Below, piece after piece: positions 21,066 to 32,760 of a stretch of 64,000 nt of DNA (its first letter is position 1; every line of letters begins with the position of its first letter). This DNA is from Przewalskia tangutica (taxonomy: Eukaryota; Streptophyta; Magnoliopsida; Solanales; Solanaceae). The stretch lies in NCBI GenBank assembly GCA_029844215.1, contig CM056718.1, positions 83,006,764 to 83,070,763 on the forward strand, written 5' to 3'. Made by a program: the position numbers and the translations under genes. The notes below the pieces were generated by a model. The model worked only from the letters and a program-made list of their open reading frames with translations, made no database searches and was not told the DNA's origin.

Positions 21066-23156
21066 CCTCAACTACCAACCGCCTCTATCGAGACGCCAGA
21101 ACACGTAAAACACCACACTTGCACAACAAAGGCTATCATCACAAGCATAGGCAAGTTTCACAACAACAAGCATAGGAATGTTTCACCACAACAAGCATAG
21201 GCAAGTTTCACATCACTCAAAGTACCTTCATTTTTATGCCAAAGTCCGGTTTCAACCTAAAGTACTACGTGACGTTAAATTCTTTAAAAGAGATCCATTA
21301 CTTATCAAAGTCACCCGATACCCGTAGTATTAGAATGACCAACCCACATTCCTTTTCAAAATCAAGTAACAACATTCTTTCCTAAGTTCCAGTTTGCCTA
21401 GTTTCAATTACTCAAGCTTCTCATTTTCAAATGGTCTCATAGTTCATAAACTTAATCACTTGATTCCTTTTTAGAACAATTGAGTAATATATGTCTCACG
21501 CGAGAGTAGGTTATTCTTGTTTACAACATTCTTATTACAAAGACCATGATCTAGAAAATGTAATATCATTTTGTCTCATCTTAGTTTCTATGCGCAGATG
21601 GAGGTTTCTACCGTTTTAATACGATACATCATTATTCAATACATTTTCCTTTCTTAACGCCGCAGTTGGTCCTGTCGATACACATTCTGATTTCCAAATC
21701 AAGAAACATTATCCCTTTAAATAAAACCAAGTACTCATTACTCACGAATGAGGTTTCACACAAACATCCACATTAAAACAAATAAGTTAAGTCTCTTATC
21801 TTATAAGATCAAGTCTCTTAACTTCTAACATCAGTAAACCATCTTCTTTACCTCTCTTAAGACATTATACCTAACTTCCCATAAAGCTAGTATAACTCTT
21901 TTAAAAACCTTTTAAAACAAAGTGTTACTCTCCCTTCCAAAACGATTTATAAATCTTTTGAAATACATCAAGTTCTTTATTAGAACAAGACAGTTATAAT
22001 TCACATCAGTTACCTTTTAAAACCACAATGTATTTTCTTTCCTACATTAAGCTGTTATAACGAACTTCCCATAAAGCCGTTATAACACTTTATGTTTTAA
22101 GAACAATCAAACACGATTAACACACATGTACGCTCACCGTACTACATAGTTCACACATATCATGCTAGAAGAGATAGGAAGAGGTTCACATACCTCGCGA
22201 CGATTTAACGACAATAAGCAAAATGCTCCAAGTACTACAACCTTGCTAGCCCTTTCCACTCTCGAGTAATACGCTACTCTTAGTACTTTCACCTATAAAG
22301 GCCACAAACGCCTATTAAATCTTAACCACACGCTCCCATCTTTCTACGTAAAATTCGGAAGACTCTCCCGCAATGACAGAAATCTCCTCTCTATCGAGGC
22401 CGGCTACCAAGCCAACCAGGGGTTAACACGCCTAACCGGACGCTGCATAATTCTACTACACAAGAATGCTACATAAGTCTCAGAATACAACCCTAGGTAA
22501 TTACAGATCAGTTCTTCTCTTTATTATCCTTCTATGTGATTATTGTTCAATTCTTCATTCTTCAGGCTTAAGTCAAAAGACATTGCCACAATACTAAGTT
22601 CATTCTATATATAGTATACAACACTATATATTCAACACTTATGTAATTTCCAATTACAATAGGGACAAGATATTTACCTCGATAAGCCCAAAAATTATCC
22701 GAGTTTAAAGTCGCTCCTGAGCAAGGTTTAGCTCCTCCTCCGAGTGCTCCAATCCGCTCCAACCAACCCTTAGAAGTTCTACGCAACTTCTACTCCATAC
22801 TTCAACAACGGTGAAGATTTCCTTAGGGTTTCGTTTTAGTGACCGAGGAAAGTATAACGGTATTTTCTGGCTAGTATAAGTGTAACCTTGGGAATACTAC
22901 AAGGTATTTGGGCCAAGGTATTTGGACATAATAACAATACTAGAGAGTATTTCTATACCACAACAGGGGTATTTATACGAGACAACTAGGCTAGTGGGTA
23001 CCCACTGAAACACCACAAAGGAGAGGGGAAACTCTCGGCCAAAGGCCACTAGGAGGAGGGGGAGAGGCTTTGGACGAGAACCACAAGAGGAGGGAGTATT
23101 TTGAGACTTAGGTAGATAGCTCAATTTTGGATGAAGAAAGTTCATCAACTAAGGGG

Positions 23157-23164
23157 TATTTATA
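23157..23164 (-). promoter_or_regulatory. E2 3' LTR TATA box
   Basis: TATAAATA followed by CCCC on the minus strand, about 400 bp from the LTR start. Confidence 0.6.
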
Positions 23165-23561
23165 CTACAAGCCAAGGCCAACCAATGGCCAAGATTATGC
23201 CAAGTGCAAGGCAAGTGTAAGGCCAAGATTTGGGCAAGTGTCCTAAGCCAACTTGCACACAAAATATCCTACCAACTCCCTCGACCACAAGGCCAATTCG
23301 CCCATCACACATTTCCGCCACTCCCACCACCAATTAGAGGTGACAAGTGTCGCCTCTCTTGTTGGTCCAAAATGTTTCGTCTCTCGGAAAAATCCGCAAA
23401 AATATAAATGACATAGCCGGAAATTCCCTACGAAAGTCGTGGAAAACGCTTTCGAAAAACGACTCTAAACGGGTGTTGTGAACAAAATAATTCGCCAAGC
23501 CACTTTACACTTCAAAATTTTCTACGCACGCCCTACGCATATACTGAAATACGGTATAACA

Positions 23562-23591
23562 TTCTCCCTTAGAAACATTCGTCCGAATGTT
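23562..23591 (-). other. E2 polypurine tract and adjacent hairpin
   Basis: AAGGGAGAAT-type tract abutting the LTR; the AACATTCG/CGAATGTT arms at 23574-23591 have a 2-nt loop (one C shorter than elsewhere). Confidence 0.65.
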
Positions 23592-24333
23592 CCTTCAAGG
23601 TCTCAAACAAACAAAGCGCCAAGATAGTCTTCACCGCTATACGCATTTAAAACAATCATGCCACACCGCCACAAAACATACGCTCACTTTTCCCTTTCTC
23701 GTAGTACTCGCCACGAACACTAACTCGCTCTAGTATCCGCACCCCACTTCCAACGCTCGCTTTCCAACCCTCGAGTCACTACCTCCAAACTTGGTCATCT
23801 CACTAACCTCGATTTCCCTAAGGCCATTCCCGCCTTCACGAACTGATTCTCGATCGAACGCGTCCACGAACTCATACGATGGTCATCTAAACTGGGCCTA
23901 GCACCCTCGTGACCCTACCACCGGGACCACCCACAACTGACCCCACCCCACACCGGGTTACTGGTTGACCCGCAAATGGTCCTCACCCCGAACCCCAACC
24001 GCGCCAACTCGTGTTCCCCGATCCGGACCAATCTTACTCTTTCCCATCCTGAAAGCTACCACTTCCATCTCACACTACCCAGGGACTTACCCTTTTCACT
24101 AACTGTGTTTCTAAATCACATTTTAGCACAAAGCTATCCAAACATAACATTAAACACATCAACAACATCAATACAAACAAAACTCTGTAGGTTAAGGATA
24201 TACTCAAACTAGGCGGTTCAAGGACCGCTAAAATCGGAACTCCCACCGCGACTCTACCGGGCCTTCCGGTACGAACATCCCGCTCGCTACGGAAGGTGAA
24301 GAACCCGCAATCGCTCTAGTAGTCCATGCTATC
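23592..24333 (-). other. E2 interior without a recognised gene
   Basis: About 740 bp between gag and PPT. It contains a module near 23860-24010 also found in E3, E5 and E7 whose minus frame reads roughly QLVVVPL...GPSL, but here it is too broken to read. Confidence 0.4.
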
Positions 24334-25130
24334 CTACCAGCTACTCGGCCTGACAGCCTTCTGCCGATGGCCCTGCTGGGCCGCAAAAATAACAATCTCC
24401 CGAGTTAGTACGACACTCTCCTTATGAAGCTTTCCACAACGCCACACCGAGACAAGGGCAACCTCATCCGCGAGCACTCGCCTCGAAAATCTGAAACAGG
24501 AGCCCCGACCGCTTCCCGAATATCCCGAAGGTCCCGGAAAGTCGGGAGGACCACTGCATGCACGGAGGTACATAACTAGTTCACCGAGGCGGTCCGCCTC
24601 GAAAGTCACCAAAGGACCTCGCTGTTCGCCTCTTCTCACGACTTTGGTCATTCCGCCGATTTATCCGCCTCACATCCAAGTGTATACGCTGCGACGCGGC
24701 AATGTCCATGCCCGGCCAAGAGCTACACCCAACAACTCTCGCAAGGCAATCATCGAGCCTCAGAACATATCGGTGCACTCGATCCTCCATACTAGCTACT
24801 AACGCGGACGCATCGCCAATGAGTCGAACTCCACATTGTACTCCAACCGCACGCCTGCTCGCCGCAACACCAAAAATTGTTCGCCCGAGCCCTCTCATCT
24901 CGCGAGGCAAGAAATGTGCAAGGAATGCCTCGAGAACTCGCCCCATATAGGAAGTGCACTTCTCCCGACAGCTCCCACGAATCAAACTACCAATCGCGGT
25001 ATCACGCGGTGATGTGAACCTAGACCACCGACTCGGCCTCCGATGCCTTGATTACTCTCATGATCCGTCAGAATCGCTTGATGAACTCCTCGCGATCATC
25101 CTCGTGCCTCACCCATAAAACTCGCGCCTA
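24334..25130 (-). pseudogene. E2 gag remnant
   Basis: Homologous to E1 gag but heavily indel-broken. From 24985 the frame shows GRVLEAFLAHFLPREMRG, then ALVASMEDRVHRYVLRLDDC, PGMDIAASQRIH and RRNDQ. A second frame (24651-24334) shows GSCFRFSRRVLADEV and a degraded zinc knuckle (AAQQGHRQ). The catalytic or structural integrity of the knuckle cannot be judged because the breaks coincide with suspected assembly errors. Confidence 0.7.
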
Positions 25131-25403
25131 CAACTCGTAAAATCCCGTAGCCTCGAACTATCTCGATCTGGTGAACCATCGGTGCATCTGGAATCGCTGC
25201 GCCCTATCCTCAAGTTCTGCCACAACCTCGCCATTAATCGCCCACTTTGTAACTCATCTCTCTCGCCTGCATCGCGGATCGAGGCTCGTGTCTCGTGGTC
25301 TCGCCACGCTTCTACTCGCAGATCCTTCACGCCGCCTCTTCGCCCGGGTTGCCTTCGCAGAGGCATAATCGTAAAAACGAAACACGCCGGAGGGTCCAAT
25401 CTT

Positions 25404-25568
25404 ATCACACATTTCTAAGGCACGATCTCGTAATGAGAAGAAATGGAAACCAATCCTAAATGTCCTATAGCCTCTCGATTATAGATGTGGTGCACAACAC
25501 ACCGATAATCAAGACTCTACTAGACACGGTCGTAGACACTTTCCGAGGATTAATCGCTCGATACCACT
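25404..25568 (-). other. E2 conserved 5' leader with hairpin 25484-25503
   Basis: Same leader. The hairpin with GTGCAC loop is intact at 25484-25503 although neighbouring bases are corrupted. The PBS appears as GCTCGATACCA (25556-25566), one T short of the consensus. Confidence 0.55.
25556..25566 (-). other. E2 primer-binding site, degenerate
   Basis: TGGTATCGAGC on the minus strand, missing one base of TGGTATCAGAGC, in a stretch where CTG reads as CG or TCG. Confidence 0.7.
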
Positions 25569-26269
25569 TGGCGCCCGAAAATTGGGGCCACATCGTGCCT
25601 ACCCCGCACCCTAGTGATACATCATCGAGAAAACCAATGAAATAAAAACTTTACACATGAAATGAGAGATATAGTAAATAAACAGCAACCAAAACAGCTT
25701 GCCTTCAAGATATACATAAAACCTAATGCTTTAATCCTTTTACAACCACGCCCACAACAAGATTTACTGCACTTAAGATTTATACAACAACTATGACGGA
25801 CAGTGGCCCCGCCATACCCTGAACGCATAAGAACTTACGGACTGTGGTAACATACCAAAGATAAGCCTCCGACGGAACGAGCTTCCCAAAACGCTGAAAT
25901 GAGATCCTAAACGCGGATCGACAAATGACGCACTCTACTCATGCAGATGAACGCACTCGGGCGAGGTCGATAACAGTACCAAGTATGTGAAATCAGAATA
26001 TCAGAAATGAAATCATAATAGTCTATATAAAGCGGAGACATGTATGATGACCAAACTACGAGATATAACATATAACCGATATCAAGACAGGGACTCACGC
26101 CCTCCAAATTATCACTCGTGCCCGTGGAATTTCTTCCTCACTGCCGGCAGTTTATGATATAACAATACCAAGGATTATACATGAACACCATGTCCCACCT
26201 GTGTTATAAAAACCGTACAGGACAAGTATAACTACCAGATCCGACCGTACCAATAATACAATGCAACCA

Positions 26270-26500
26270 AAACACGGCCGTCACGGGCAAGTGCGAGCCG
26301 ACATCGGATACAAGGCCGGCCACGCACCGACCGGGCAAGTACGAGGGTGACCACGAGGACCAAGGTCAGATCACGAAACTTCGTCACTATAATCGAACGG
26401 CAAGTGCGAGGGCTGACTACCAGATACCAAGGCCGAATCAGTCACGAGACGGGGCAAGTACGAGAGCCGACCACCGGATACCCAGGCCGAACAGTAAGAA
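26270..26500. repeat. Degenerate minisatellite in E2 5' LTR, about 60-bp unit
   Basis: Same monomer as 20840-21065. Confidence 0.7.
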
Positions 26501-28609
26501 ACCTCAACCAGTCAACCGGCCCTCTATCGAGAGACGCGGTAACACAGAAACACCACACTTGCACAACAAAGGCTATCATCACAAGCATAGGCAAGTTTCA
26601 CAACAACAAGCATAGGAATGTTTCACCACAACAAGCATAGGCAAGTTTCACATCACTCAAAGTACCTTCATTTTTATGCCAAAGTCCGGGTTTCAACCCT
26701 AAAGTACTACGTACGTTAAATTCTTTAAAAGAGATCCATTACTTATCAAAGTCACCCGATACCCGTAGTATTAGAATGACCAACCCACATTCCTTTTCAA
26801 AATCAAGTAACAACATTCTTTTCCTAAGTTCCAGTTTGCCTAGTTTCAATTACTCAAGCTTCTCATTTTCAAATGGTCTCATAGTTCATAAACTTAATCA
26901 CTTGATTCCTTTTTAGAACAATTGAGTAATATATGTCTCACGTGAGAGTAGGTTATTCTTGTTTACAACATTCTTATTACAAAGACCATGATCTAGAAAA
27001 TGTAATATCATTTTGTCTCATCTTAGTTTCTATGCGGATGGAGGTTTCTCGGTTTTAATACGATACATCATTATTCAATACATTTTCCTTTCTTAACGCC
27101 GCAGGGTCCTGTCGATACACATTCGATTTCCAAATCAAGAAACATTATCCCTTTAAATAAAACCAAGTACTCATTACTCACGAATGAGGTTTCACACAAA
27201 CATCCACATTAAAACAAATAAGTTAAGTCTCTTATCTTATAAGATCAAGTCTCTTAACTTCTAACATCAGTAAACCATTTTCTTTACCTCTCTTAAGACA
27301 TTATACCTAACTTCCCATAAAGCTAGTATAACTCTTTTTAAAACCTTTTAAAACAAAGTGTTACTTCCCTTCCAAAACGATTTATAAATCTTTTGAAATA
27401 CATCAAGTTCTTTATTATAACAAGCCGCTTATAATTCACATCGATTACCTTTTAAAACCACAAAGTATTTTCTTACCTACATAAAGTCGTTATAACCAAC
27501 TTCCCATAAAGCCGTTATAACACTTTATGTTTTAAGAACAATCAAACACGATTAACACATGTACGTCTCACCGTACTACATAGTTCACACATATCATGCT
27601 AGAAGAGATAGGAAGAGGTTCACATACCGCGACGATTTAACGACAATAAGCAAAATGCTCCAAGTACTACAACCTTGCTAGCCCTTTCCACTCTCGAGTA
27701 GAATACGCTACTCTTAGTACTTTCACCTATAAAGGCCACAAACGCTCATTAAATCTTAACCACACGCCCATCTTTCTACGTAAAATTCAAGACTCTCCCG
27801 CAACAACAGAAATCTCTCCTCTATCGAGGCCGCTACCAAGCCAACTGGGGGTTAACACGCCTAACCTGACGCTGCATATTCTACTACACAGTAATGCTAC
27901 ATAAGTCTACTGTAATACAACCCTAGGTAATTACAGTTCAGTTCTTCTCTTTATTATCCTTCTATGTGATTATTGTTCAATTCTTCATTCTTCAGGCTTA
28001 AGTCAAAAGACATTGCCACAATACTAAGTTCAGTTCTATATATAGTATACAACATTATATATTCAACACTTATGTAATTTCCAATTACAATAGGGGGACA
28101 AGATATTTACCTTGATAAGCCCAAAAATTATCCGAGTTTAAAGTCGCTCCTGAGCAAGGTTTAGCTCCTCCTCCGAGTGCTCCAATCCGCTCCAAACAAC
28201 CCTTAGAAGTTCTACGCAACTTCTACTCCATACTTCAACAACGGGTGAAGATTTCCTTAGGGTTTCGTTTTAGTGACTGAGGGAAAGTATAACGGTATTT
28301 TCTGGGCTAGTATAAGTGTAACCTTGGGAATACTACAAGGTATTTGGGCCAAGGTATTTGGACATAATAACAATACTAGGAGAGTATTTCTATACCACAA
28401 CAAGGGGTATTTATACGAGACAACTAGGCTAGGGGGGGGGTACCCCACGGCAAAACACCACAAAGGGGGAGGGGGAAACTCTCGGCCAAAGGCCACTAGG
28501 AGGGGGAGGGGGAGAGGCTTTGGACGAGAACCACAAGAGGGAGGGAGTATTTTGAGACTTAGGTAGATAGCTCAATTTTTGGATGAAGAAAGTTCATCAA
28601 CTAAGGGGG

Positions 28610-28617
28610 TATTTATA
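28610..28617 (-). promoter_or_regulatory. E2 5' LTR TATA box
   Basis: TATAAATA then CCCCC, about 405 bp from the LTR start; this is the copy that would drive the element RNA. Confidence 0.6.
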
Positions 28618-29024
28618 CTACAAGCCAAGGCCAACCAATGGCCAAGATTATGCCAAGTGCAAGGCAAGTGTAAGGCCAAGATTTGGGCAAGTGTCCTAAG
28701 CCAACTTGCACACAAAATATCCTACCAACTCCCCTTGACCACAAGGCCAATTCGTCCATCACACATTTCCGCCCACTCCCACCAATTAGAGGGTGACAAG
28801 TGTCGCCTCTTGTTGGTCCAAAATGTTTCGTCTCGGAAAAATCCGAAAAAAATATAAATGACATAGCCGTAAATTCCCTACGAAGTCGTGGAAACCGTTT
28901 CGTCGAAAAACGACTCTAAACGGGTGTTGTGAACAAAATAATTCGGCCAAGCCACTTTACACTTCAAAATTTTCTACGTACGTCCTTACGTACATACTCT
29001 GGAAATACGGGGTATAACACAATT

Positions 29025-30538
29025 GTGGGGCGGAATTTTACACGTCTAGTAGGCGTGTAATCCCCTATTGTTAATTGCATTGTTGGGCCTTAAATGTGGC
29101 GTGTTTGGTTATTGAATTCGGCATTGAAAAAGGTGGCAAAGTATGTAGAAACAAAGGAAGTGTTGTCCGATTTTCCGTAGAATTTAGTGACTTTGCACTT
29201 ATAATATTCTACGTCTAAAGTAAGAAGTTAATGGACGTATTATGACCATTATAGGTTGAAGTACTAAGTATAGCGTATTCTACTTGAAGGATGGAATAGC
29301 TATCAAGGTGGAAGTACTTTGGAGCATTTTGCTACTTGTCGTTAATCGTCGCGAGGTATGTGAACCTCTTCCTTCTTTTGGCATGATTCTATGTATGGAA
29401 TATACATGTAGTAATATTTCATGTTCCCTTCTACTCTTAGAAGTTAAGAGGTATGTATGTGATTTACTCTATGTAAAGGTTATGTCTAGGTTATCCTAAG
29501 TTCTTACCAAGTCTTATGGGGGATGTTGGTAAGAGTCGTTAGGAGGTATTTGGAGCCAAGTTGACTTGGCTAATTTTACGGCACAAATGAGAATAAGTAT
29601 CGAGCAAGCCATTGCAGCGTTAATAAAGGAAAATGTAATGACAATTGATTATATTAAAATGAGTAGAATTCTCCATCTGCATAGAAACTAAGATAAGACA
29701 AAATTGTATTACATTTTCTAGATCATGGCTACTTGAATAAGATCGTTATAAATAAGTATAACTTATTCACAACGCACCAAAGTATATGTTACTAAATTTT
29801 AAAAGAGTTTACGTATGAAGTTGTAAGACTATGAATCTCAAATTCTTAAAAGGATAAGAGACTTTATTTTTCAAGTTATGGGACTTGATTCTTAAAGGAA
29901 GAAATGAATTTATTTACAAGTATAGAATACTTGATTTGGAAAGACTTGATTTCTAAAGTTAAGAAGCTTGATATTCTAAGTTAAGAAACTTGTTTTCTTA
30001 AAAGTTAAGAGACTTGAAGTATTTTGAAAGCTATGTAATTCGAGTGAAAATATAAGTCTCTTGGTTATAAAATGAATGCATTTGTCTAAGACATAAAGAG
30101 TTATAACGGCTTTATGGGAAGCGGGTTATAACAACTTTATGGAAGATTAAAAGAATGGTTTTCTTCAGTTTTATAAACAAAGAATGACTTGAAATAAAGA
30201 AGGGCAAATTGTTTCAAAGGTACCAATTGCTTAAGGTTTTTAAGAAAGAAGTCACTTGATTTAGAAGCCGGTAAATGTATTTCTAAAAGGTATTGTGACT
30301 GGTCTTGAAAAGTAGATATGACTTGATACTACGATTGTTAGTACCTTGGAAGTTTTATTTGAAAAAGAGTCATTCTAAAGGAGTAGAGGTGCGTAGTACG
30401 TTGGGTTAAATTCCCGGATTTTATATGACTTTACCGCGTCCCAGATTGGGTCGGGTAGTATACCTTTATGGGCAGACTATGTGACCTTACCGGCCCCGAT
30501 TGGGCCGGCAAGATACCTTATGGGCGACTACATGACTT
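29025..30538 (+). repeat. P1 LTR, second part (plus strand)
   Basis: Resumes after E2 with GTGGGGCGGAATTTTACACG and runs through LTR sequence homologous to the reverse of E4. It ends in a short array (30420-30538) where E4 begins. Confidence 0.75.
30420..30538. repeat. Short tandem array in P1 LTR, about 55-bp unit
   Basis: Two and a part units with GACTTTACCG, GATTGGGYCGG and ATACCTTTATGGGC. It is a monomer not seen in the other LTRs. The array is cut by E4. Confidence 0.65.
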
Positions 30539-31179
30539 TATCACACGACCCGACCGGAGCCGCGATCGTGCCCTACCCAGGCACCCTATCGTATACATCA
30601 GAGAATAGCAGCGGAACATACACAACATACAATATGTTTAGACAAAATAACACAGGCTAGCCGATAAGGCCGCCTTCCATAAAGTATGCATAATCAAAGA
30701 AAATTGTACAACTTGGTTCTTACAGCCCCAAACCACAACATGTGACTACAGACCTCTAGGAATAACAACAGTGGCGGGACAGGGCCCCGCCATACCCCTA
30801 AATGTACATAAATCTACAACATCAGGGAAAGACTGTACCAAAAAGACAAGCCTCCGGAGAAATGGAGCTTCTGACGTCTGATAAGTGATCCTAAGTATGA
30901 GGATCCACCACCTGCTTACCCCTACATGCGGCATGAACGCAGCCCCCGAGGAAGGGGGTCAGTACACAATATGTACTAAGTATGTAAAACTGGAAAATAC
31001 TGTAATTACATCTTAAGTTTAAAACAAAGCCGGAGACATGTATGATAATAAAAATTACAGTACACATTGCCTTACTAGCAATGAGAGTAACTAAGAGTAT
31101 ACGTACAACATAAAAATAGGAAGCTCACGATCAAAGCAGGACCATCCGCCCGCAGTATCATTAAGCAATCCTACTCACG

Positions 31180-31495
31180 ACTATTTCACCCGTGATAGGT
31201 CGTGTGGACCCGCATGAGGTATTCCTCGTGATAGTCAGCATCACCGCGTGGGACTATTTCACCTGCATAAGCCCATAAGGACTCGCATGAGGTATTCCTC
31301 GCATCGTGGGTAACAAATCCACGGAAACAGGTGGTATAACTATCTTGGGGATTTACCCCTCAATTATACTCTTACCCCAAGGTGGTATAACTATCTGGGA
31401 TTTACCCTCCGGATATACTCTTACCCCGAGAAGGTGGTATAACTATCTTGAGGATTTACCTCGGATATACTCTTACCCTATCTCAACCTACCATC
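31180..31495. repeat. Composite minisatellite in E4 LTR
   Basis: Two units around CGCATGAGGTATTCCTCG (also in E3 and E6), followed by three 53-56-bp units of GGTGGTATAACTATCTTG, GGATTTACC and ATATACTCTTACCC. The second type is found only here. Confidence 0.8.
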
Positions 31496-31652
31496 ATACA
31501 TAATGAAGCAAGTTAAGAAATCCCCCTAACTTCTTATTCATATACACTCTCATTTTAGTTTACTTAAGGCACTAGCATATCATTTATAAAAATCCGGGAA
31601 TTTAACCCAAGTACTACATACTTCTACTCTTTAAAACAAATGACTCTTTTCA

Positions 31653-31657
31653 GTATA
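31653..31657. repeat. E3 target-site duplication GTATA
   Basis: GTATA here and at 37769-37773 flank E3 perfectly. Confidence 0.88.
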
Positions 31658-31809
31658 TGTCACGACCCGACTCAAGCGTGACTAGTGCCTACCCGCACCC
31701 CTTTCGTATACATCGAGAATAGCAATGAACATACACAACTCATAAAATAAAAATCATACTTAGACAGTAGACATCAACAGGCTAGCCGATAAGGCCACCT
31801 TTCGTAACA
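31658..31809 (-). repeat. E3 3' LTR remnant
   Basis: Matches 35269-35420 up to CACCTTTCGTAACA, then diverges abruptly at 31810. Confidence 0.85.
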
Positions 31810-31829
31810 AGATCCATATTAACTATCTC

Positions 31830-32010
31830 CCATAACTAAGTCGGAATCTAAATCGTCTACAATAGCCCACTGGGCTTCTGGGTTTCAACCTTGACCTGTT
31901 ACAAATTCGGACATTAAGTAACAACTCTGCTACGTCCCTTTTCAGGCCATCTTACCAATACATACATCTGAGGTCATGACACAACTTAGTCGACCCCGAA
32001 CAATTTGAGC
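31830..32010 (-). pseudogene. E3 integrase zinc-binding fragment
   Basis: The minus strand reads KLCHDLRCMYWKDGLKRDVA then LLNVRICNRSRLKP and PVGYCR, corresponding to the H2C2 zinc-binding region of gypsy integrase (YHDLR-MYW-GMKRDVA...C--CQQVK). Normally this domain helps assemble the integrase on the LTR ends. The two Cys positions are degraded and the catalytic core is deleted. Confidence 0.75.
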
Positions 32011-32239
32011 AATAAGCACTGCGTACCTCCCCTAAAACCTGCTGACAAGTCCTGCAGCACCGGGTATATACGATCTATCCTCATATCACAGCATCCCATC
32101 CGGTGCTACTCAAACAGGCTCCCCTCTTCTCGGAGAGATGTATCCCGATACCGTATCATAACTGGATCCTCATATTGCCGGCTTTTTACCTCCTCAACGA
32201 CGGAAGACTCGACAATCTCTCGGATCTAAACTTCATTAA

Positions 32240-32760
32240 CCTTGGAAACAAATAATCGAACCCCTCAGCTCGGAAGCTGATGAATCTCACAGACCACGTC
32301 CTGTCTATCTGACTGCTCATCTGACAGACTACCCATAGATCCACGACTAAGAGCATCTGTAACTATCTTGGCTTTCCCCGGATGGTTTAGGATATTAATA
32401 TCACAATCCTTGAGTAACTCTAACTACCGTCTCTGTCATAAATTCAACCGCCTCTGTCTGAAAATATACCGGAGGCTCTTGTGGTCTGCACAATTATCCA
32501 CATGAAGTCTATAAATATGTCATGCCTCCAAATCTTCAAGGCATGATTAACTGCCGCCAACTCTAAATCGTGAGTGGCGTAATTCCTTTCATGCTTCCCT
32601 AACCGTCGGGAAACATAGGCTCTAACCTTATCGCGTTGGGTCAGCACACAACCTAGCCCAACACCCAAAGTGTTACAATAATACCCTAACCCTCTAGTCT
32701 CTCAAGAGGGGTTGGAACTGTAGTCGTGGTCAACTTATCTTCCAATAACTGGAAGTATTT
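32240..32760 (-). pseudogene. E3 RNase H and RT-tail fragment
   Basis: The frame from 32668 reads MGVGLGCVLTQRDKVRAYVS, then RRLGKHERNYATHDLELAAV and NHALKIWRHDIF, the Ty3/gypsy RNase H core (normally DAS-VGLGCVL...KHE-NYPTHDLELAAVV-ALK-WRHYL). Upstream (to about 32760) KYFQLLEDKLTT matches the RT-RNase H connection. The leading catalytic Asp region is out of frame. Elsewhere E3 lacks pol. Confidence 0.8.

Larger units (their letters stand above)
20126..23561 (-). repeat. E2 3' LTR
   Basis: About 3.44 kb, TG...CA ends, homologous to 25569-29019. TATA box at 23157-23164; palindrome variant GACAAGTGTC near 23341; array at 20840-21065. Confidence 0.85.
20126..29019 (-). mobile_element. E2: gag-only long-LTR gypsy element
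   Basis: LTRs 20126-23561 and 25569-29019 flank a 2.0-kb interior with PPT, gag remnant, leader and PBS, and no pol. Target duplication is CAATT. It sits inside LTR P1. The interior and the right LTR start show the recurrent CAG/CTG defects described in the findings. Confidence 0.85.
25569..29019 (-). repeat. E2 5' LTR
   Basis: About 3.45 kb. It pairs with 20126-23561 and ends on a clean GGGGTATAACA at 29019. The PBS-side end is corrupted (TGGCGCCCG in place of TGTGACGCCCCG). TATA box at 28610-28617. Confidence 0.85.
30539..31657 (-). repeat. E4 3' LTR, first part
   Basis: Homologous to the E3 LTR over its first 600 bp, then a two-type tandem array (31180-31495) and the AAGTACTACATACTT region shared by the family. 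Interrupted by E3 at 31657. Confidence 0.75.

Noticed and set aside
20694..21200. Plus-strand frame of 168 codons in the E2 LTR
   Set aside because: It runs over the degenerate 60-bp array and is broken in the partner LTR.
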